Below, one piece after another: positions 54,171 through 63,322 of a DNA stretch of 64,000 nucleotides. The notes beneath the pieces were generated by a model, which was given only the letters and a program-made list of their open reading frames with translations, did no database searches and had not been told where the DNA came from. Origin of the DNA: DTWD01 sp963662965 (lineage in GTDB: Bacteria > Acidobacteriota > Vicinamibacteria > Vicinamibacterales > UBA8438); NCBI GenBank assembly GCA_963662965.1, contig OY759970.1:992001-1056000 (forward strand), given 5' to 3'. How positions within the stretch are numbered: position 1 is the first letter of the stretch; each line of letters opens with the position of its first letter. The position numbers and the translations under genes are program-made.

Positions 54171-55003
54171 GCTCCGAGATACACCTCGACGACTTGTGGG
54201 TCGTTCTGCACGCTCTCCATCGCTCCTTCCGCGAGCACTCGACCTTCATGTAGGACCATGACCCGCCTCGCGATGGACCGCACGAAGTCCATGTCGTGCT
54301 CAACGACGATCAGAGAGTGCTTCCCGGCGAGCGAGAGCAGCAGCTCCCCAGTACGCTCGGTCTCCTGCGGCGTCATGCCGGCCACCGGTTCGTCCACCAA
54401 TAGCAGTTTCGGTTCCTGCATCAGGAGCATGCCGATTTCGAGCCACTGCTTCTGCCCGTGCGACAGCACGCCCGCTATGGCTGTGCGCTCAGCCTCCAGA
54501 CCGATGATTTGGAGCACTTCGTCGATTCGCTCGCGCTGGACGGGTGTCAGATGCGCCACTAGGGTGTGCCAGAAGGACTTGTCGTCAGCCAAGGCGAGCT
54601 CCAGGTTCTCGAAGACGCTCAGGAACTCGAAAACGGTCGGCTTCTGGAACTTACGGCCGATGCCAGCCTGCGCGATCTCGGGCTCGGTGAGAGCCAACAG
54701 ATTGACGTCGTGCCCGAACCACGCTGAACCCCCGTCAGGACGGGTCTTGCCGGTAATGACGTCCATCATCGTCGTCTTGCCAGCACCGTTCGGCCCGATG
54801 ATACAGAGCAGCTCCCCGGGGTCCACGTAGAGAGTGAGCTCATTGAGCGCCTGGAACCCGTCGAAACTGACAGTGAGCTTGTCGAGGTAAAGGACCTTCC
54901 CGAGTAGTACCGACGGCTTCCGCTGTGCCGCCGCTTCACGCATCTCCCGCCATGTTCTTCGGGTCGCCCTGGCGCCACGCATCTGAGAAAGAACGGGAGT
55001 CAT
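54167..55003 (-). CDS. urtD: Urea ABC transporter ATPase UrtD
   Basis: 278 residues from ATG 55003 (ATGA overlap with urtC). Walker A IIGPNGAGKTTMMDVITGKT; DGGSAWFGHDVNLLALTEPE; GIGRKFQKPTVFEFLSVFEN; the ABC signature is the UrtD-type VLSHGQKQWLEIGMLLMQEP rather than LSGGQ; Walker B LLLVDEPVAGMTPQET. The first ~30 residues are a basic extension usual in UrtD. Pairs with UrtE. Confidence 0.95.
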   Translation of the reverse strand: MTPVLSQMRGARATRRTWREMREAAAQRKPSVLLGKVLYLDKLTVSFDGFQALNELTLYVDPGELLCIIGPNGAGKTTMMDVITGKTRPDGGSAWFGHDVNLLALTEPEIAQAGIGRKFQKPTVFEFLSVFENLELALADDKSFWHTLVAHLTPVQRERIDEVLQIIGLEAERTAIAGVLSHGQKQWLEIGMLLMQEPKLLLVDEPVAGMTPQETERTGELLLSLAGKHSLIVVEHDMDFVRSIARRVMVLHEGRVLAEGAMESVQNDPQVVEVYLGA

Positions 55004-56103
55004 TCGACTCGGTTCGCAGCCGGCACAAGGCCTGCCAGCCCGCGCGGGAGAAAGAGCGTGACGCCGATGAAGATCGCGCCGAGCGCATACAGCCAGAGGT
55101 CTGGCAACGCCGCGGTAAAGTACGTCTTGAGATAGTTGACGAGTATCGCGCCGGCAGCCGCTCCGTACAGGGTGCCGCGTCCCCCCACCGACACCCAGAT
55201 GACCACCTCGATTGAATTGATCGGCTCAAACTCGCTCGGGTTGATGATGCCAACCTGGGGCACGTACAGCGCACCAGCCACACCGGCCAGAACTGCCGAA
55301 AACACGAAGAGCCAGAGTTTGTAGGACTCAACGCGATAGCCCAAAAAGCGCGTTCGGCTCTCCGCATCGCGGATCGAACGAAACACCCGCCCGGCACGCG
55401 ACCCGACGATCATCCAGCACGCGCCGTAGCTGGCTGCCAGCGTTGCGGCTGTCGCCGCTAGCAGCGCCGAGCGCGTACTATCACTCTGCAGGTCGAAGCC
55501 CAGGAGATCCTTGAAGTCCGTGAAGCCATTGTTGCCACCGAAGCCCATGTCATTGCGGAAGAAGGCGAGCAGCAACGCGTAGCTGAGCGCCTGCGTCATG
55601 ATGGAGAGATACACGCCGGTGACACGGGAGCGAAACGCCAGCCAGCCGAACACAAAGGCCAGCGCCGCTGGCACGAGCGCAACCATGACAAGCGCGAACC
55701 AGAACCGGTCGAAGCCGTACCAAAACCACGGCAATTCGGTCCAGTTGAGAAACACCATGAAGTCCGGGAGTACCGAGTGGCCATACACGCCCCTCGTGCC
55801 AATCTGACGCATGAGGTACATCCCCATCGCGTAGCCACCGAGGGCGAAGAACACAGCGTGGCCGAGGCTGAGGATTCCGCAAAAGCCCCAGATGAGATCC
55901 ACGGCGAGCGCCAATATCGCGTAGCACAGGTACTTCCCGATAAGTCCGACGACGTAGCTCGACAGATGCAGTGGCGAGGTTTCTGGAACCGCCACATTAA
56001 GAACGGGCACAACGAACGCCACACCGGCCAGCAGCGCAAGGAAGCTGAGGCTGGCGCGATCCGAGAACAACGCGGACAGGTCTCCTCGCGTGCCGGTCTT
56101 CAC
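55000..56103 (-). CDS. urtC: Urea ABC transporter permease UrtC
   Basis: 367 residues from GTG 56103, which overlaps the urtB stop as GTGA. About ten hydrophobic segments (LALLAGVAFVVPVLNVAVPE, ILSLGHAVFFALGGYAMGMY, WFALVMVALVPAALAFVFGW) and the branched-chain permease motif RSIRDAESRTRFLGYRVESY with KLWLFVFSAVLAGVAGALYV. The characteristic VIWVSVGGRGTLYGAAAGAI lies near residue 300. Forms the channel with UrtB. Confidence 0.94.
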   Translation of the reverse strand: MKTGTRGDLSALFSDRASLSFLALLAGVAFVVPVLNVAVPETSPLHLSSYVVGLIGKYLCYAILALAVDLIWGFCGILSLGHAVFFALGGYAMGMYLMRQIGTRGVYGHSVLPDFMVFLNWTELPWFWYGFDRFWFALVMVALVPAALAFVFGWLAFRSRVTGVYLSIMTQALSYALLLAFFRNDMGFGGNNGFTDFKDLLGFDLQSDSTRSALLAATAATLAASYGACWMIVGSRAGRVFRSIRDAESRTRFLGYRVESYKLWLFVFSAVLAGVAGALYVPQVGIINPSEFEPINSIEVVIWVSVGGRGTLYGAAAGAILVNYLKTYFTAALPDLWLYALGAIFIGVTLFLPRGLAGLVPAANRVE

Positions 56104-57761
56104 ACGCCCTCTGCGGCACGCCCGGTCTGTGGAAACAGTCCGCGCGGACGGCGCTGGATGAACAGGATCACCCCCACAAGCACCAGGATCTTTCCGAGCA
56201 CCGCCCCGGCGAACGGCTCGAGCACCTTGGTGATGATGCCCAATGACATACCGCCGATGAGCGTGCCCCAGATGTTGCCGACGCCGCCAAATACCACCAC
56301 CAGGAACGAGTCGATGATGTAGGACTGGCCGAGGTTCGGACCAACGTTGGTGAGCTGGCTGAGGGCCACGCCGGCGACGCCGGCGATGCCCGCTCCCAAC
56401 CCGAAGGTCATGGCGTCGACCCATTCACTCCGGACGCCCATGGCTCGCGCCATCAATCGGTTCTGCGAAACGGCTCGAATATCCAGACCCAGTCGCGTGC
56501 GCTTGAGGATCACCAACAAGATGGCGAACACGATCAGTGCAAACAAGACGATGTAGAGCCGGTTGTACGTGAGTGAGAAGGCTTCGTTGAACTGCAATGT
56601 GCCGCTCATCCATGATGGCGTCACCACCGGGCGATTGTTCGCCGAGAACACGGACCGCACGAACTGTTGCAGCACTAGGCTCACCCCGAACGTCGCCAAC
56701 AGCGTCTCGAGCGGTCGGCCATAGAGAAACCGGATGATTGTCCGCTCGATGAGCACGCCCGCCGTGCCGGCCACAATGAACGCTGCGGGAATAGCCACCA
56801 GAATCGAGACATCGATGTGATCTGGCATCGCGAGCTGCACGACGTAGGTCGTGTAGGCCCCGAGCATCAGTAACTCGCCGTGGGCCAGATTGATGACGCC
56901 CATGACGCCGAACGTGATGGTCAAGCCGATCGCAACCAGCGCCAGCACGGATCCCAGGCTGAGACCGAAGAACGCTGTCTCGATGACCGAATAAAAGTTT
57001 CGGGCCGTATCAATACGGCGCACAGTCTCGGCAGCGGCAAGGCGCACGTCATCATCACCTTCGATGAATCTGCCATCCTCGTCACGCTCGAGCAGCGCCG
57101 ACAGGCGATTGTAGACTACTGGACTCAACCGGTCCGCAAGCGTGTTAACTGCAGCGATTCGAGCGCCCACATCATCCCCGTCGAGCGCAGCGAGCGCGAG
57201 CGCGGTGTCAATTTCGTACAAGACGGTGGAGTCGGTCTCCTCGGCAGAGCGATCGCGGAGAAGCTCGATCGACGCGGCGTCGAGCGAACGAAGCATTTGC
57301 TTCACCGCATCGACCCGAATGTCGGCGTCAGGACTGGACAGCGTAAACCTGGCAATCGTTATTCGCAGGAACCTCCGCAACCTGTTGTTGGTGATGACTC
57401 TGCTCAACTGGTTCGGCTCAACCGAGCCGGCGTCCTCGAGCGACACCGGGTCGACGAGCGCGTACACCGACAAGCTCTCGTCCGTTGATTCAACGATGAA
57501 GGCCTGTTGATCCTCCTGACGAAAGAAGAATCGCTCTTCAAGCAGGGCCGTGAGCACGGTCCCGGCGCTGGCGTGCCCCGTGTCGATCAGCCGTTCGACG
57601 ATCGACTCCTTCTCGCGGAAGTTAGCGTCGCCAAACTCCGCCACGATAGCCCGAAAGCCATCGTCGTCTGTCTGGGCTTGGACCGAAACAGAAAACCCGA
57701 GAAAACATCCGGCGAGCAGCAGCCATAATGGCCGCCACTCGCCGGATATCATTTCTCTCAC
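56100..57761 (-). CDS. urtB: Urea ABC transporter permease UrtB
   Basis: 553 residues: a signal-like start (LWLLLAGCFLGFSVSVQAQ), then a ~230-residue periplasmic HEAT-like extension (VDAVKQMLRSLDAASIELLR, ARIAAVNTLADRLSPVVYNR) that is usual for proteobacterial-type UrtB, then the LivH-type permease from ~residue 260 (VLALVAIGLTITFGVMGVIN LAHGELLMLGAYTTY; RLMARAMGVRSEWVDAMTFG; VVVFGGVGNIWGTLIGGMSL). ATG 57761 lies 37 bp after urtA; ATG 57752 is an alternative. Confidence 0.94.
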   Translation of the reverse strand: MREMISGEWRPLWLLLAGCFLGFSVSVQAQTDDDGFRAIVAEFGDANFREKESIVERLIDTGHASAGTVLTALLEERFFFRQEDQQAFIVESTDESLSVYALVDPVSLEDAGSVEPNQLSRVITNNRLRRFLRITIARFTLSSPDADIRVDAVKQMLRSLDAASIELLRDRSAEETDSTVLYEIDTALALAALDGDDVGARIAAVNTLADRLSPVVYNRLSALLERDEDGRFIEGDDDVRLAAAETVRRIDTARNFYSVIETAFFGLSLGSVLALVAIGLTITFGVMGVINLAHGELLMLGAYTTYVVQLAMPDHIDVSILVAIPAAFIVAGTAGVLIERTIIRFLYGRPLETLLATFGVSLVLQQFVRSVFSANNRPVVTPSWMSGTLQFNEAFSLTYNRLYIVLFALIVFAILLVILKRTRLGLDIRAVSQNRLMARAMGVRSEWVDAMTFGLGAGIAGVAGVALSQLTNVGPNLGQSYIIDSFLVVVFGGVGNIWGTLIGGMSLGIITKVLEPFAGAVLGKILVLVGVILFIQRRPRGLFPQTGRAAEGV

Positions 57762-57798
57762 TAGTAAATACTTTCCGGAGTCGTCGGGCCGCTCCTCT

Positions 57799-59085
57799 TT
57801 ATTGGAAATTAGTTCCTGAACACACGTTGGTCCGAGTGTTGTAGTTCCCGCATTTCCGTGTCACCCAGTCCCCTATCGTATCTTCGCTGACCGGCAGATG
57901 GTCGGACCACGCGTCTCCCGGCACCGTGCCGTCGGTCTGCCAGACCACGTCGAACTGGCCGTTCGCTCGCACCTCCCCAATGAAGACCGGTTTGGTGATG
58001 TGATGATTCGGGAGCACTCGCGCGATTCCGCCGGTCAGGTTGGGTGTTTCGGTGCCGGGAAGCGCGGCAAGAACCGCATCCACATCGGTCGTCCCTGCCT
58101 CCTCTACGGCCTTGACCCAGAGGTTGAAGCCGATGAAGTGTGCTTCCATCGGATCGTTCGTCGTCCGGTCTGTATTGCCGACGAACTCCTTCCACTGCCT
58201 GATGAATTCGGTATTGGCGGGCGAACTGATGCTTTGAAAATAGTTCCACGCCGCCAGGTGACCGACGAGCGGCGTTGTGTCGAGACCCGACAGCTCTTCC
58301 TCACCGACCGAGAACGCAATGACTGGAATGTCCTCGGCCGAGACCTCCTGGTTGGCGAGTTCCAAGTAGAACGGCACGTTGGCGTCCCCGTTGATCGTGG
58401 ACACCACCGCCGTCGCCTTGCCAGCGGATCCAAAGCGCCGGATAGTGGACACACGCGTCTGCCAGTCCGAGTGGCCGAACGGCGTGTAGTTGATGGAGAT
58501 GTCCTCCTCCGCCACGCCTTTCTGCTTCAGGTATGCCTCGAGGATCCGGTTCGTGGTGCGGGGATACACGTAGTCGGTGCCTTCGAGTACCCAGCGCTCG
58601 ATACCCACTTCGTTCATCAGGTAGTCGATTGCCGGAATCGCCTGCTGATTGGGGGCCGCACCGGTGTAGATGACGTTCTTCGATGATTCTTCCCCTTCGT
58701 ACTGGACCGGATAAAAGAGGAGCCCGTTGTTCTCTTCGAACACCGGGAGTACCGATTTCCTCGACACGGACGTCCAGCACCCGAAGACGACGTCGACCCT
58801 TTCCGACTCGAGTAATGAGCGCGCCATCTCGGCAAAGAGAGGCCAGTCCGACGCCGGATCGACAACGATCGCTTCGAGTTGTCTTCCGAGTAGACCTCCC
58901 CTCTCGTTCTGCGCGTCGACCATCATGAGGATCGTGTCTTTCAATGTCGTCTCGCTGATGGCCATCGAGCCCGAGAGCGAGTGCAGGACGCCGACCTTGA
59001 TCGGGGGGCCCTGCGCCCCGGCGGTCGCCGGCAGCGCTAACCCGACGGCCAGACAGACGATGAGACAAGCATGCTTAAGTGTCAT
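57799..59085 (-). CDS. urtA: Urea-binding protein UrtA
   Basis: 428 residues with a Sec signal (MTLKHACLIVCLAVGLALPA TAGAQ). Periplasmic type I binding fold: PIKVGVLHSLSGSMAISETT, DAQNERGGLLGRQLEAIVVD PASDWPLFAEMA, VFGCWTSVSRKSVLPVFEEN, LLFYPVQYEGEESSKNVIYT GA, all typical of UrtA/AmiC rather than LivK. It captures urea for UrtBCDE. First gene after the porin; spacing to the porin stop is 29 bp, so the porin probably shares the transcript. Confidence 0.95.
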   Translation of the reverse strand: MTLKHACLIVCLAVGLALPATAGAQGPPIKVGVLHSLSGSMAISETTLKDTILMMVDAQNERGGLLGRQLEAIVVDPASDWPLFAEMARSLLESERVDVVFGCWTSVSRKSVLPVFEENNGLLFYPVQYEGEESSKNVIYTGAAPNQQAIPAIDYLMNEVGIERWVLEGTDYVYPRTTNRILEAYLKQKGVAEEDISINYTPFGHSDWQTRVSTIRRFGSAGKATAVVSTINGDANVPFYLELANQEVSAEDIPVIAFSVGEEELSGLDTTPLVGHLAAWNYFQSISSPANTEFIRQWKEFVGNTDRTTNDPMEAHFIGFNLWVKAVEEAGTTDVDAVLAALPGTETPNLTGGIARVLPNHHITKPVFIGEVRANGQFDVVWQTDGTVPGDAWSDHLPVSEDTIGDWVTRKCGNYNTRTNVCSGTNFQ

Positions 59086-59114
59086 AGTTCACTCCTGATT
59101 GTGTAGTAAACGAG

Positions 59115-60380
59115 TTACATCTGTATCTGCAAGCCAACCCCGACTTGGACGTCGTCGAGACGAACAGCGCTGTAGTCCGTTTTCTTGAAAAAGATCATCA
59201 TCCGTGCGTTGAACTGGTTAAGGATGTAATTGAAGTCCACCTCGGTCGTCTTCTGGTCGAAGTCTGGATGCACCGCCGACCTGTCTTGGCTAAAGGTCGC
59301 GATACCGTATTTGCCGAGAATCTCGAACTGGCCAGGCCCCCCCATTTCCGGGAACAGATAGGAGGCCAGCAAGTACCCGCCAGTCAGGGTCTGAAACTGC
59401 GCCCCCGGAACACTCGGGTAACCACCCAGCCCGTCGTAGCGCACCACCTCTGCTTCGACTGACACCGCGCTACCACCGCCGGTCATGCGCTCAAGCAGAA
59501 AGTCGAAGCTGGAGGCAGTTTTCGTGGTCAATTTATCGATCCGCGTTCCATCCGTGCCAATCACTGAGGCCACCGGATCTCCAGATTGCGTCTGACCGGC
59601 GAGGCCGATGGCCAGGAGATTCCGCTGACCGTAGTAAGTCCCGTTCAGGTAGTACCCGGGTTCCGGGTCCCAGAAATCCACTTGCACGCGCCCAGCGCCG
59701 ATCAACGAAGTACTGCTGTTACCAATTTCCGTCGACGAGCCGTCGAATCCGCCCAGGGACAGCTTGACTTTGCCGTACTGTCCCCAATACATGGCCCCGT
59801 TTTGGCGCCCCTGGAAGATGAACGGATAGCCGTCCTGTAGGCTGTCGCTGTACACAGCCCAGTGATGGGAATAGTATGGACCGTAGAGATTCGCGCGGTC
59901 GCTCGGCGGCAAGAACCGGCCGAACCAGATATTAAACTTGTCCGACACTCCGATCTGGGCCACCGCATCGAGGATCTGCACGCTGTTCCCTTGGTTCCCG
60001 TAGCCGGCCTGGCAAGAGTCACCTTGGGGACAGACGAATAGCGTGCCCCCGTAATTGATATCGGTGTTGATCATGAAGCTGATGTTGTCGGTCGCCTGAC
60101 CGTTCACGTAGAAGCGCAAGCTATTGAGTCTGAAGTTGTCCACCGAGTCCCCTTCAGCGGGCTGGTGGTGCAGAAAGCTGGTCTGCATTCCCGCACCCAG
60201 CGTGACCGCCGGGGTCTCGTCTTCCTCGTCTTCCTGGGCGTTCAGCGGCGCCCCAGCCCCCCACACAAGAAACGACGCCAGCAGCGCAGCCCTCACAATC
60301 ACACGTCGTATAACAGTTCCAGTGTCCTTGCGGACCCATTGAGTAAACACAGCCAGTCCTTTCCGCAGTGCATAGCGCAT
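59115..60380 (-). CDS. Outer-membrane porin upstream of urtA
   Basis: 421 residues if ATG 60380 is used (MRYALRKGLAVFTQWVRKDT); a shorter start near the helix VIRRVIVRAALLASFLVWGA is possible. The signal is followed by ETPAVTLGAGMQTSFLHHQP and a 16-strand-like barrel (LNSLRFYVNGQATDNISFMI NTDINYGG, KFNIWFGRFLPPSDRANLYG, VQVDFWDPEPGYYLNGTYYG). C-terminus VQVGVGLQIQM. Its place directly ahead of urtA suggests an outer-membrane pore for urea or amides (FmdC-like); this is inference. The IS3 copy starts about 95 bp upstream, perhaps separating it from its promoter. Confidence 0.82.
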   Translation of the reverse strand: MRYALRKGLAVFTQWVRKDTGTVIRRVIVRAALLASFLVWGAGAPLNAQEDEEDETPAVTLGAGMQTSFLHHQPAEGDSVDNFRLNSLRFYVNGQATDNISFMINTDINYGGTLFVCPQGDSCQAGYGNQGNSVQILDAVAQIGVSDKFNIWFGRFLPPSDRANLYGPYYSHHWAVYSDSLQDGYPFIFQGRQNGAMYWGQYGKVKLSLGGFDGSSTEIGNSSTSLIGAGRVQVDFWDPEPGYYLNGTYYGQRNLLAIGLAGQTQSGDPVASVIGTDGTRIDKLTTKTASSFDFLLERMTGGGSAVSVEAEVVRYDGLGGYPSVPGAQFQTLTGGYLLASYLFPEMGGPGQFEILGKYGIATFSQDRSAVHPDFDQKTTEVDFNYILNQFNARMMIFFKKTDYSAVRLDDVQVGVGLQIQM

Positions 60381-60508
60381 CGCCTTGGCTCCCCGTGGTG
60401 TCGACCGTGCCTCAGTGCGTACCGTGGCCGACAACCGATAATGTGTAACTCCGAAGTGGTGCACATCACGTGCTGTACCGCACCCGGTTTCTTGGACACA
60501 CGTTTGCG

Positions 60509-61411
60509 CTACGCGGCATGGCGTAGCTCGTATTGCTCGCGCGCTTCGAGTGGCGTGCGATACGCCAGCTTTTCGAGGCGCCAGCACTGGTTGTCGCGTT
60601 CGACGAACGCAGCGACGGCGGCGCGCACGTCGGCGAGGGTGTGAAAGACCCGGCCGTAGATCGCTTGCTCCTTGAGCGTGCGATTCCAGCGCTCGACGAC
60701 CCCGTTGGTTTCCGGCTCTTCGAGGAAGCCGAAGCTGGGGTGGATGCCCCAGTAGCGGACCTGGTTGAGGAAGTGGTCTGACAGATACTGGCTGCCGTGG
60801 TCCATCCGTAGCGCCAAGCCGCGGACCACGTCCGCCTCGACCGAGCCGTCGCGTCGCCCGAGCCCTTGCGCGATCGGCTCGAGGGCGGCAAAACGGCTCC
60901 CCACCTTGCACACATGCCAGCCCACGCACTCGGCGTTCCAGTGGTCCACCGCCGCGAAGGTCCAGACCCAGCCGTCCTCCACGGTGAACACCCGTACGCC
61001 GTCGGTGCCCCACATCACCTGAGGCGCCGAAGTGACAATCGTCCCGTCGTGCGCTTTCGGGTCACCCTGCCGCCCGCGGTGGGGTGAGAGCAGCCCCTGC
61101 GCGCGCATCACACGCAACACCCGCGTCCGGGACACGCGGATCCCGTCGAGAATCCGCAGCCGCGCGTGGACCTTGCGATGGCCCTCGCCCTGGAACGGTG
61201 ACCGGGTCAGGTCGCTGCGAATGGCCGCCAAAAGCTGCGCATCCGACAGCGCGGGCGTCGGCCCGCGGCGCGCCGGGCCTGCACCCCGCTTTCGGCACTG
61301 CGCACGCGCCCGCCGCGCGTAGAGCGCCGCGCGCGACCTCTCCCACGTCCGACACACCCGTTCGAGACCATAGCGCCGCCCCGTGGTCGCGGAGGTCGTT
61401 GCGCTCATCAT
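60509..61411 (-). CDS. IS3 element b OrfB transposase, copy 2
   Basis: 300 residues, identical to 41759-42661 in all but one codon I can see (VVRGLALR for VARGLALR). Catalytic Asp, Asp and Glu blocks as in copy 1. Its own OrfA is frameshifted, so mobility would need OrfA from copy 1. Confidence 0.92.
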   Translation of the reverse strand: MMSATTSATTGRRYGLERVCRTWERSRAALYARRARAQCRKRGAGPARRGPTPALSDAQLLAAIRSDLTRSPFQGEGHRKVHARLRILDGIRVSRTRVLRVMRAQGLLSPHRGRQGDPKAHDGTIVTSAPQVMWGTDGVRVFTVEDGWVWTFAAVDHWNAECVGWHVCKVGSRFAALEPIAQGLGRRDGSVEADVVRGLALRMDHGSQYLSDHFLNQVRYWGIHPSFGFLEEPETNGVVERWNRTLKEQAIYGRVFHTLADVRAAVAAFVERDNQCWRLEKLAYRTPLEAREQYELRHAA

Positions 61412-61844
61412 CGCGACCTCCGCGTCGCCAAAGGGAGGCGACGCTCCGCCGCGCGGGCACGCGCCCGCAGCAGTTCGTTCTCCATCGACAGTGCCCCAAT
61501 GTGTCGCTTGGCGGCATCCAGCACTGCGGCTACCGGTTCACCGGCCTGCTCCTTCAGCCCGAGTTCGAGACCGGCCAACGCCCGCGCCTTCCACTCCTCC
61601 AGCCGATAGATCTCCCCACCCCGACTGCACGCGAGACCGCGTCGAGTGACTCGCCGCACAGCAGCCGCAGCACCACGTCCCGCTTCCGGCTCGCACTCCA
61701 CCGCTGCCCGGGCGCCAAGGCCCGGGCCCCAGCCGCCGCAGCGTCGGCGCCGACTCCGGTCGCCCTTCGGGCTCCCTCCGTCCGCGCCGACCCAGCTCCC
61801 TGCACCCTCCTCGACTGAACCATTCCCGCTACCTCCTTGGACAT
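61408..61844 (-). pseudogene. IS3 element b OrfA with 2-bp insertion
   Basis: 437 nt against 435 in copy 1. GGGGTGGGGAGATC replaces GGGGTGGAGATC near 61615, shifting the frame after VSRAVGVG. The original C-terminal half (YRLEEWKARALAGLELGLKE) is still readable in the new frame. A run-of-G slippage event. Confidence 0.9.
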
Positions 61845-61965
61845 CAGATTCTCCCTTAATCCGTGTCCAAGAAAACCGGGGGCGCAATAGGCGCATCACG
61901 TGCCAAGCTCTGGCCAGGCTGAGTACCCAATGGTCGGGCCGTTTGACCCACTGAAACCAGAGTCG

Positions 61966-62365
61966 GATCGCGGTGCGCCTACTATCTGGCTGTTATCGAG
62001 ATCTACAAAAGTGTTGATGCTCGCAGATCGATCGACGTTTACGTAGAATGGCCAGGCCCGGCCTGGGCCACAGGTGGGCGCACACAGGCCACGGTCCAGC
62101 CAGTTACGAATCAGCCTGGCCTGCCAGGTGCTTCAAGACCGTCCTCTGGTAGCTGTCCCGGGCTTTTCGGAAACCGGAGCCATTCTGTGCGAGGAAACGG
62201 CCGATCATGAGTCGATCGAACGGTACGTCAAGGCCATATGCGACAACTCCGTCTGTGGAGCCGATGTCGGAACGAATGGATTCTAGGTGTTCCTCGTCGA
62301 TAGATGGGTCGCATCGGATTGGGGTGCGTCTGCTTCTGGTCGTTGTCTCGGATCGACACAATTGT
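61966..62365 (-). pseudogene. Duplicated 3' end of ureD
   Basis: 62104-62340 encodes DPSIDEEHLESIRSDIGSTD, YGLDVPFDRLMIGRFLAQNG and FRKARDSYQRTVLKHLAGQA DS, differing from the real ureD end at few positions (V/A, V/I). Non-coding sequence after the stop is repeated too (for example GATCGATCGACGTTT at 62026 and 62377). The period is about 346-351 bp. The duplicate has no start or N-terminal part. Confidence 0.88.
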
Positions 62366-62449
62366 CAAGGTGTGAAGATCGATCGACGTTTACGTATGAA
62401 TGGCCAAGCCTGGGCACAGGTGGGCGCACACAGGCCACGGTCCCGCCAG

Positions 62450-63322
62450 TTACGAATCAGCCTGGCCTGCCAGGTGCTTCAAGATCGTCCTTTGGTAGCT
62501 GTCCCGGGCTTTTCGGAAACCGGAGCCATTCTGTGCGAGGAAACGGCCGATCATGAGTCGATCGAACGGTACGTCAAGGCCATATGCGACAGCTCCGTCT
62601 GTGGAGCCGATGTCGGAACGAATGGATTCTAGGTGTTCCTCGTCGAGGGACGGATCGTACGCGATCGCGGTCGCCATGTACCCGTGCCGATTCATCGCCC
62701 ATCGTCTCGTTGGCGACTGATCCGTGGGACGCAGCTCAAACCGGTCCAGATAGGCGAGCTCGGCGTCCACGAAGACCGCGGTCTCGGAGCGCAGTTCGGC
62801 GAAGCGCCAGTTCTCCCCTCTGCGGACGCGGCCGGCCATCAGGCCATCCCAATAGTAGAAACGGGCACCCGAGTCCAGTTCAACCCGGATGTCCTGCCAC
62901 AGACGGCTGTCGGTAAATGGGATGACCGGGTCGACGTAGTAGTGTAGCTCACCTCCGGTCTCAACCGCGATTCGAAGCGACTGGCATGCGGGCGCGATAC
63001 CGGAAGGATGGACCTTCGTCGCAGACTGCGAGGTGACCAATGCCCGGGCCCCAGCCTCGATGTGAATCCGCGTCTCCAGCCGATCGCCTCCGAACAGGCC
63101 GGCCGTCGAGTGCATGACGATCACTCCAGCCAGCGAGGAGGCGGGCGAATAGTGCGCCCGGGTTACCTTGAACGGAGCTTCGTGATACTGATAGCCGAGG
63201 ACGGTACGGCCACCTCGAGCGCTGAAGCGGATGTCAAGATGGCCGGACCGCCCGACGTCTCGAACCGGGAGTCGGCTGACGCCGTCCTCAGGGTCTGGAG
63301 ATAAAAGAGGAAAGCTCAACAT
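62450..63322 (-). CDS. ureD: Urease accessory protein UreD
   Basis: 290 residues from ATG 63322, overlapping the end of ureG by 35 bp. Family blocks: RTVLGYQYHEAPFKVTRAHY, AGVIVMHSTAGLFGGDRLET, ALVTSQSATKVHPSGIAPAC QSL, LHYYVDPVIPFTDSRLWQDI and GLMAGRVRRGENW. UreD forms the tunnel through which nickel passes from UreG to apo-urease, with UreF. The C-terminus ends HLAGQADS; that terminal segment is duplicated downstream. Confidence 0.92.
   Translation of the reverse strand: MLSFPLLSPDPEDGVSRLPVRDVGRSGHLDIRFSARGGRTVLGYQYHEAPFKVTRAHYSPASSLAGVIVMHSTAGLFGGDRLETRIHIEAGARALVTSQSATKVHPSGIAPACQSLRIAVETGGELHYYVDPVIPFTDSRLWQDIRVELDSGARFYYWDGLMAGRVRRGENWRFAELRSETAVFVDAELAYLDRFELRPTDQSPTRRWAMNRHGYMATAIAYDPSLDEEHLESIRSDIGSTDGAVAYGLDVPFDRLMIGRFLAQNGSGFRKARDSYQRTILKHLAGQADS

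Larger units (their letters stand above)
60474..61889 (-). mobile_element. IS3-family element b, copy 2 (1416 bp)
   Basis: Same ends as copy 1 (TGTACCGCACCCGGTTTC ... GGGGGCGCAATA). Two bases longer than copy 1, from an insertion in orfA. Lies between the urease accessory genes and the porin-urt operon. Confidence 0.9.

Noticed and set aside
59115..61013. A 632-residue fusion of transposase-like sequence with the porin
   Set aside because: The porin frame simply stays open into the IS3 copy upstream; the signal peptide at ~60380 shows the true start region.
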